A stretch of DNA of 64,000 bases from Salinisphaera sp963835375 (GTDB taxonomy: Bacteria > Pseudomonadota > Gammaproteobacteria > Nevskiales > Salinisphaeraceae): the NCBI GenBank assembly GCA_963835375.1, contig CAWIGB010000012.1, positions 310,001-374,000 of the forward strand, written 5' to 3'. Made by a program: the position numbers and the translations under genes. Under the pieces are notes generated by a model. That model did no database searches and was not told the origin of the DNA. It worked only from the letters and a program-made list of their open reading frames with translations. Positions 58,466 to 64,000 of the stretch are shown piece after piece. Numbering within the stretch: the first letter of the stretch is position 1; each line of letters opens with the position of its first letter.

Positions 58466-59845
58466 AGGGCCGGCTGTCCGAATTCGCACTTGCCCTGGGC
58501 GCCCGTCTGATCGGCGACGATGCCGTGTTCGACGGGGCCAGCATCGACACGCGCCGCATCGCGCGTGGTGCGCTGTTCTTCGCGCTGGCCGGCGAGCATG
58601 CCGACGGACATGAGTTCGTGGCGCGCGCCGGGGCGGCCGGGGCGGCCGCGGCCGTGGTCGATCATCCGGTCGACGCCGACGTGTCGCAGCTGGTGGTCGA
58701 CGACGTGCTGGATGCGCTGGCGCGGGCCGCGCGTCTGGCTCGTGCGGGCTTCGCCGGGCCGGTGGTCGGGGTGACCGGGTCGAACGGCAAGACCACGGTC
58801 AAGCAGATGATCGCGGCCATCTTCTCCGCGGCCGGGCCGGTCATGGCGACCGAAGGCAATCTGAACAATCATCTGGGCGTGCCGCTCACGCTCATGCGTC
58901 TGGACGCCTCGGCCGAGCGGGCCGTGATCGAGATGGGGGCGAACCATCCGGGCGAGATCGGTCAGCTGGCGGCGGTCGCGCGTCCGGATGTCGGCGTGAT
59001 CACGAACGCGGGCTGGGCTCATCTGGAAGGTTTCGGCTCGCGCGAGGGCATCGCGAGGGCCAAGGGTGAACTGTTCATTCGGCTGCCGGAAAGCGGCACC
59101 GCGGTGATCAACGCCGACGACGACTATGCGGGCCTGTGGCGCGAACTGGCCGAGGGCCGACGCCTCGTCACCTTTTCGATGGATGCCGGGCGCGGTGCCG
59201 ACGTCTATGCCGACGATATCGAGCTCGGCGCCGAGGGCGTGCACTTCACCCTGCATACGCCGGACGAATCCAGGGCGATCACGCTCGATCTGGCCGGCCG
59301 CCATAATGTGGCCAACGCGCTGGCCGCAGCCGCTGTGGCGGTGGCGGTCGGGCTCGATGGCGCGACCATCGCCGCGGGACTGGCGCGCACGGCGGCGGTC
59401 GCGGGGCGGTTGTCGATCACGTCGGCGGCGCACGGCGCACGGCTGGTCGACGACAGCTACAACGCCAACCCCGGCTCGCTCGCGGCGGCGCTTTCCTGGC
59501 TCGGCCAGCAGAGCGGGGCGCGCTGGGCTGTGCTCGGCGACATGGGGGAGCTCGGCGACTTCGCCGAATCGGCGCATCACGACGCCGGCGTGGCCGCGCG
59601 CGAAGCCGGCATCGAACGACTGTTCGCCACCGGGGAGAACAGCCGGGCCGACCGTTGCGGCCTTCGGCGACGGTGCATCCTGGTACCCGGACCACGATAG
59701 CCTGACGGCCGCTCTGAGCGGCGCCCTGGCCGCGACCGAGGGCGACGTGATCGTGCTGGTCAAGGGGTCGCGCAGCGCCCGCATGGATCGGGTCGCCGAT
59801 GCGCTGCGCGCCAACGGCGAAGAGAAGGTGGGCGCGTCATGCTGA
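58462..59845 (+). CDS. murF: UDP-MurNAc-tripeptide:D-Ala-D-Ala ligase MurF (frameshifted)
   Basis: About 460 residues. It contains SIDTRRIARGALFFALAGEH, ATP loop VGVTGSNGKTTVKQMIAAIF, TEGNLNNHLGVPLTLMRL, VIEMGANHPGEIGQLAAVAR and VDDSYNANPGSLAAALSWL. An extra base near 59645 makes a false stop at 59700. The true frame reads GPTVAAFGDGASW to the TGA at 59845, overlapping the mraY start by 7 bp. The GTG start overlaps the murE stop. Confidence 0.95.
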
Positions 59846-60921
59846 TGTATATCGCGCATCTGCTGGAGCCGATCTTCTCGGGATTTCGAGTCTTTCAGTT
59901 TCTGACCTTCCGCGCCATTCTCGGCGTGCTGACGGCCATGATCTTCAGCTTCGTGTTCGGACCGCTGCTGATCCGCAAGCTGACGTTCCACCAGATCGGC
60001 CAGTTCGTGCGCGACGATGGCCCGCAGAGTCATCTGGTCAAGGCCGGTACGCCGACCATGGGCGGCACGCTCATCCTGGCCGCGGTGCTGGTCTCCACGC
60101 TGCTGTGGGCTGACCTGTCGGATGCGTGGGTCTGGCTGGTGATGTTCGTCACCGCGGCCTTTGGCGTGGTCGGCTTCATCGACGATTACAAGAAACTCAA
60201 GTTCGGCAACAGCAAGGGGCTGTCGGCGCGACAGAAGTACGGCGCGCAGACGCTCATAGGGCTGGCCGCGGGCCTGTGGTTGTACCTGGTCGCCGGATCG
60301 AGTGCGGAAACCAGCGTGTTGATCCCCATGGTCAAGAACGTGGCGATTCCGCTCGGTGCCGGCTATATCGTCTGGACCTATCTGGTGATCGTGGGCTCGT
60401 CCAACGCGGTCAACCTCACCGACGGGCTCGACGGGCTGGCGATCATGCCCTGCGTGCTGGTGGCCTCGGCGCTTGGCGTGTTCGCCTACGTCACCGGACA
60501 CGCAGAATTCTCGCGTTATCTCGGTTTCACCTATATCAAGGGCGCGGGCGAGCTGCTGGTGTTCTGTACCGCGATCGCCGGGGCCGGGCTCGGCTTCCTC
60601 TGGTTCAACGCCTATCCGGCCCAGGTGTTCATGGGCGACGTCGGCGCGCTGGCACTGGGCGCGGCGTTGGGCGTGGTCGCCGTGGTGGTGCGCCAGGAAC
60701 TGATCCTCGTGGTTATGGGCGGCATCTTCGTCGCCGAGACGCTGTCGGTGATGATCCAGGTCGCCGGTTACAAGCTCACCGGGCGGCGCATCTTCCGCAT
60801 GGCGCCGCTGCACCATCATTTCGAACTCAAGGGCTGGGCCGAGCCCAAGATCATCGTGCGGTTCTGGATCATCACCCTGGTACTGGTGCTGATCGGTCTG
60901 TCGACGTTGAAGATCCGATGA
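59839..60921 (+). CDS. mraY: Phospho-MurNAc-pentapeptide transferase MraY
   Basis: Makes lipid I at the inner membrane. 360 residues, intact, about ten membrane segments. Hallmarks are KAGTPTMGGTLILAAVLVST, the Asp pair in VVGFIDDYKKLKFGNSKGLS, SSNAVNLTDGLDGLAIMPCV, FMGDVGALALGAALGVVAVV and the APLHHHFELKGWAEPKIIVR cytoplasmic loop. The stop overlaps the murD ATG. Confidence 0.97.
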   Translation: MLMYIAHLLEPIFSGFRVFQFLTFRAILGVLTAMIFSFVFGPLLIRKLTFHQIGQFVRDDGPQSHLVKAGTPTMGGTLILAAVLVSTLLWADLSDAWVWLVMFVTAAFGVVGFIDDYKKLKFGNSKGLSARQKYGAQTLIGLAAGLWLYLVAGSSAETSVLIPMVKNVAIPLGAGYIVWTYLVIVGSSNAVNLTDGLDGLAIMPCVLVASALGVFAYVTGHAEFSRYLGFTYIKGAGELLVFCTAIAGAGLGFLWFNAYPAQVFMGDVGALALGAALGVVAVVVRQELILVVMGGIFVAETLSVMIQVAGYKLTGRRIFRMAPLHHHFELKGWAEPKIIVRFWIITLVLVLIGLSTLKIR

Positions 60922-62260
60922 ACGACTGGAAAGCACAACTCGAGAATGCCCAGGTGCTGGTCGTGGGCTGCGGCGCCACCGGCGCCTCGGCCGCACGCTT
61001 CGCCGCGGCGGCCGGTGCGCACGGTGCGCGTGGTCGACAGTCGCGAGAATCCGCCGGCTGCCGATGCGCTGGCCCGCGACTGGCCGGCGATCGGCATCGT
61101 GGTCGGCGCGCTCGACCCGGTCACGCTCGAGGGCGTCGATCATGTGGTGGTATCGCCGGGCATCGATCTGCGCGAGCCGCTGATCGCGGCCGCGCGCGAG
61201 GCCGGGCACGCGATCATCGGCGATATCGAATGGTTCGCCCGCGTGGCCAATGCCCCCGTGATCGCGATCACCGGTTCCAATGGCAAATCCACGGTCACGG
61301 CCTGGGTCGGCGAGATTGCCGCCGCCGCCGGGCGCAAGGTGGCCATCGGCGGTAATTTCGGCACGCCCGCACTCGATCTGCTGGCCGATGATGTCGATCT
61401 CTACGTGCTGGAACTGTCGAGCTTCCAGCTCGAGCTGACCGAGCGGCTGGCCTGTGCGCGCGGCCACGGTGCTCAACATCAGTCCCGATCATATCGATCG
61501 CCACGGCAGCCTCGAGCATTATGCCGAGCTCAAGGCGCGGATCTTCCGTGCTGCCGAGACCGCACTGCTCAACGCCGACGATGCACGCGTCGCGTCCATG
61601 GAGACCCACAACGCCCGCGTGGTGCGCTTCGGCGCGAGCGAGCAGGCCGACTATCGGGTGGTCGATACTGATGACGGGCTGTGGCTGGCGCGCGGCAACA
61701 CGCGCTGGCTTGATGCGCGTCGTCTGCGGCTGGCCGGACGGCACAACGCAGCCAATGCCGCTGCAGTCTGGGCCCTCGCTGAAGCGCTCGGCATCAACGA
61801 AGCAACGATCCGCGAGGGCCTGCAGGATTTCGCCGGTCTTTCGCATCGCTGCCAGCTGGTCGCCGAGATCGACGGCGTGCGCTGGGTCAACGATTCCAAA
61901 GGCACCAACCTCGGCGCCATGCTGGCCTCGCTGACCGGCATGGACGGCCCGGTCGTACTGCTGGCCGGCGGCCAGGGCAAGGGGGCCGATTTCGCCGCGC
62001 TGGGCCCGGCCGCGGCGAAACGCGCGCGTGCCGTACTGGTATTCGGCGAGGACGCCGATGCGATTGCGGCCGCCGTGGCCGATCATGCGCCCGTCGAACG
62101 CGTGGACACGCTGGCGGGCGCCGTGCGCCGTGCCGCCGAGATTGCGCGCGCCGGCGATGTGGTCCTGCTGTCGCCCGGCTGCGCGAGCTTCGATCAGTTC
62201 GAAAACTACAAGGTGCGGGGCGAAGCCTTCACGGCTGCCGTGCGGGAGCTGGCTGCATGA
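60918..62260 (+). CDS. murD: UDP-MurNAc-L-Ala:D-Glu ligase MurD (frameshifted twice)
   Basis: About 446 residues. It contains VLVVGCGATGASAARF, VVSPGIDLREPLI, ATP loop IAITGSNGKSTVTAWVGEIA, VLELSSFQLELTERLACARA, TVLNISPDHIDRHGSLEHYA, RWVNDSKGTNLGAMLASL and LSPGCASFDQFENYKVRGEA. Extra bases near 61020 and 61460 break the first third. It is flanked by ATGA overlaps with mraY and ftsW. Confidence 0.95.
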
Positions 62261-63408
62261 AGAACCTCCTGGCCGCTGCTCATCTGCCGCGTGTCCGGCC
62301 CGACATCTGGCTGTTGTCGACGCTGGTCGTCATCGGTTGCCTCGGTCTGGTGATGGTGGGCTCGTCCTCGGTGGCGGTGGCCGACCGGCTGTCCGGCGAT
62401 CCGATGTATTTCTTCTATCGGCAGACGGTCTATGCCCTGATCGGGCTGATCATTGCGTTCGCCGTCCTGCATGTCCCGACCCGGGTACTGGCTGCCAATA
62501 CCTTCACGATGCTCGGCGCCGGTCTGGCGATGCTGGTGATCGTGCTCATTCCCGGCATCGGCCATTCGGTCAATGGCGCCCAGCGCTGGATCGATCTCGG
62601 GCCGGTGGCGCTGCAGGTATCCGAGCCTGCGCGCCTGTGTCTGGTGCTCTACATCGCCGGCTATGCCTCGCGCCGCCAGCTGGATCTGGCCCACACCTGG
62701 GCCGGCCTGTTCCGGCCGATGACGTTCCTGGTCATCGCCTGTTTTCTGATGCTGCTGGAGCCGGACTTCGGTGCCGGCGCCATTCTCGTGGCGGTGGCCG
62801 GCATCATCCTGTTCATTGCCGGTGCGCGATTATTCAATCTGATCGTGCTGGGCGCGGTCGCCGCGGTCGCGCTGGCCGCGTTGGTGTTCTCGTCGCCGTA
62901 TCGGATGGAGCGTCTGGTGAGCTTCTCCGATCCCTGGGCGCATCCGTTCGCCAGCGGCTTCCAGCTCACGCAATCGCTGATCGCGATCGGGCGCGGGCAT
63001 GTGTTCGGCGTGGGGCTCGGCAACTCGGTGCAGAAGTTGTCCTATCTGCCGGAGACGCATACCGACTTCCTGTTCGCCATCTATGCCGAGGAATTCGGCC
63101 TGTTGGGTTCGCTGGTGCTGGTCGGGCTGTTCTCGATCGTGGTCTGGCGTGGCTTCGTTGTCGCCCGTCGGGCGATCAACGTCGGCCAGTTCTTCGGCGG
63201 TTTCCTCGCCTATGGCCTGTCCGGATGGCTCTCGCTGCAGGCGTTCGTGAACATGGCGGTCAACATGGGGCTGCTGCCGACCAAGGGGCTGACGCTGCCG
63301 CTGATGAGTTACGGCGGCTCGTCGCTGGTGATGATGTGCACGCTCTGCGCACTGATTCTGCGCGTGGACCTGGAAAGCGCCGCCGCGGTGCGGGAGCAGA
63401 CACGATGA
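62257..63408 (+). CDS. ftsW: Septal peptidoglycan glycosyltransferase FtsW
   Basis: SEDS-family polymerase that works with FtsI. 383 residues, intact, about ten membrane segments. It contains GLVMVGSSSVAVADRLSGDP, NGAQRWIDLGPVALQVSEPA, LEPDFGAGAILVAVAGIILF, GRGHVFGVGLGNSVQKLSYL, PETHTDFLFAIYAEEFGLLG (with the catalytic Asp region) and GLTLPLMSYGGSSLVMMC. The stop overlaps the murG ATG. Confidence 0.96.
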   Translation: MKNLLAAAHLPRVRPDIWLLSTLVVIGCLGLVMVGSSSVAVADRLSGDPMYFFYRQTVYALIGLIIAFAVLHVPTRVLAANTFTMLGAGLAMLVIVLIPGIGHSVNGAQRWIDLGPVALQVSEPARLCLVLYIAGYASRRQLDLAHTWAGLFRPMTFLVIACFLMLLEPDFGAGAILVAVAGIILFIAGARLFNLIVLGAVAAVALAALVFSSPYRMERLVSFSDPWAHPFASGFQLTQSLIAIGRGHVFGVGLGNSVQKLSYLPETHTDFLFAIYAEEFGLLGSLVLVGLFSIVVWRGFVVARRAINVGQFFGGFLAYGLSGWLSLQAFVNMAVNMGLLPTKGLTLPLMSYGGSSLVMMCTLCALILRVDLESAAAVREQTR

Positions 63409-64000
63409 ATGTGTCGAGCCCACACGTACTGATCATGGCCGGCGGCACCGGAGGGCACGTGTTCCCGGCGCTGGCCGTGGCGCGCGAGCTGATCGCCCGG
63501 GGCGCGACGGTTTCCTGGCTGGGGACTTCCGCCGGCATCGAGGCCCGTCTGGTGCCCGCCGAAGGGCTGACACTGCACAGGATTGATGTCGGCGGTCTGC
63601 GTGGAAAACACCTGACCACGCTGCTGGCCGCGCCAACGAGCATGGCGCGGGCACTCTGGCAGGCGCGCCGCGTGCTCAAGGCCGTGCGGCCGGCGCTGGT
63701 GATCGGCATGGGCGGTTTCGCCTCGGGCCCGGGCGGCCTGATGGCCCGAATGACGGGGACGCCGCTACTCATCCACGAGCAGAACGCGGCCGCCGGGCTG
63801 ACCAATCGCGTGCTCGCGCGGCTGGCGCAGACCGTGCTGCAGGCATTCCCGAATACGTTCGACGCCGACACGCAACCCGCGGACGGTCGGCAATCCGGTG
63901 CGGGCCGACATCCTGTCGCTGCCGGCGCCGGCGAGTCCGCTGGGCTGAACGCGACGGCCCGATCCGACTGCTTGTGCTCGGCGGCAGCGGCGGGGCGCTG
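63405..64000 (+). CDS. murG: UDP-GlcNAc:lipid I transferase MurG, 5' part only (frameshifted twice)
   Basis: Makes lipid II. The N-domain is visible: VLIMAGGTGGHVFPALAVAR, VSWLGTSAGIEARLVPAEG, LVIGMGGFASGPGGLMAR and LLIHEQNAAAGLTNRVLARL. Extra bases near 63880 (before TVGNPVRADILSL) and 63945 (before DGPIRLLVLGGSGGAL) disturb the last 120 bp. The gene continues beyond the window, where murC would be expected. Confidence 0.93.
   Translation, partial: MNVSSPHVLIMAGGTGGHVFPALAVARELIARGATVSWLGTSAGIEARLVPAEGLTLHRIDVGGLRGKHLTTLLAAPTSMARALWQARRVLKAVRPALVIGMGGFASGPGGLMARMTGTPLLIHEQNAAAGLTNRVLARLAQTVLQAFPNTFDADTQPADGRQSGAGRHPVAAGAGESAGLNATARSDCLCSAAAAGR

Overview
This window is high-GC core chromosome of a gammaproteobacterium. 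The evidence is the gene content and order: lpoA-yraN-diaA divergent from rsmI, then rnpB, then the mraZ-to-murG division and cell-wall cluster, plus kdsD-kdsC-lptCAB-rpoN-hpf-ptsN-rapZ, ibaG-murA and sspAB. An Xanthomonadales-, Ectothiorhodospiraceae- or Salinisphaera-like lineage would fit (HprK present, PPi-dependent phosphofructokinase, short adenylate kinase). I cannot fix the genus from sequence alone.

Layout. 1-2280: two genes of a branched-chain amino acid-type ABC importer. 2850-8280: amidase, MFS exporter with divergent LysR regulator, a methyltransferase and a DUF4188-like protein. 8530-9060: a small AT-rich coiled-coil/SHOCT gene that looks foreign. 9120-18780: yceH, a large unrecognised protein, exonuclease I, an ABC-F ATPase, rhlE, moaB and inorganic pyrophosphatase. 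19085-24350: PPi-type phosphofructokinase, adk, rnd, a membrane protein and mpl. 24350-25180: a gene-poor patch with a tandem 52-bp repeat and an EF-hand gene remnant. 25181-28592: glrR-qseG-glrK. 28688-30053: pmbA. 30082-41693: one long minus-strand array kdsD-kdsC-lptC-lptA-lptB-rpoN-hpf-ptsN-hprK-rapZ-EIIA(Man)-ptsH-ptsI-mgtE. 41818-48387: ABC-2 exporter, ibaG, murA, hisG, hisD, sspA, sspB. 48430-53125: diaA, yraN, lpoA, rsmI and the RNase P RNA. 53423-64000: the dcw cluster from its promoter and MraZ box to murG, which runs off the window.

How the genes fit together. Much of the window builds the envelope: Kdo supply and LPS transport (kdsD/kdsC/lptCAB), muropeptide synthesis and recycling (murA, murE, murF, mraY, murD, murG, mpl), septal synthesis (ftsL, ftsI, ftsW) and PBP1a activation (lpoA). 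The ptsN-hprK-rapZ-EIIA(Man)-ptsH-ptsI set forms a complete phosphorelay with no sugar permease, so it is probably regulatory. It sits beside rpoN, and the window also holds GlrR, a sigma54-dependent activator.

The strongest anomaly is sequence quality. Roughly 45-50 reading-frame breaks fall in about 27 genes, many of them essential. In those I could resolve, all but three or four are a single extra base, on both strands and mostly outside long homopolymers. This looks like insertion-biased sequencing error rather than gene decay. Broken genes are therefore annotated over their full span with the break positions noted. I did not find a convincing new multi-gene system. The best leads are the unrecognised 657-residue protein, the 24.4-25.2 kb patch, the HPr-kinase regulatory PTS and a GAFTDA variant in GlrR.
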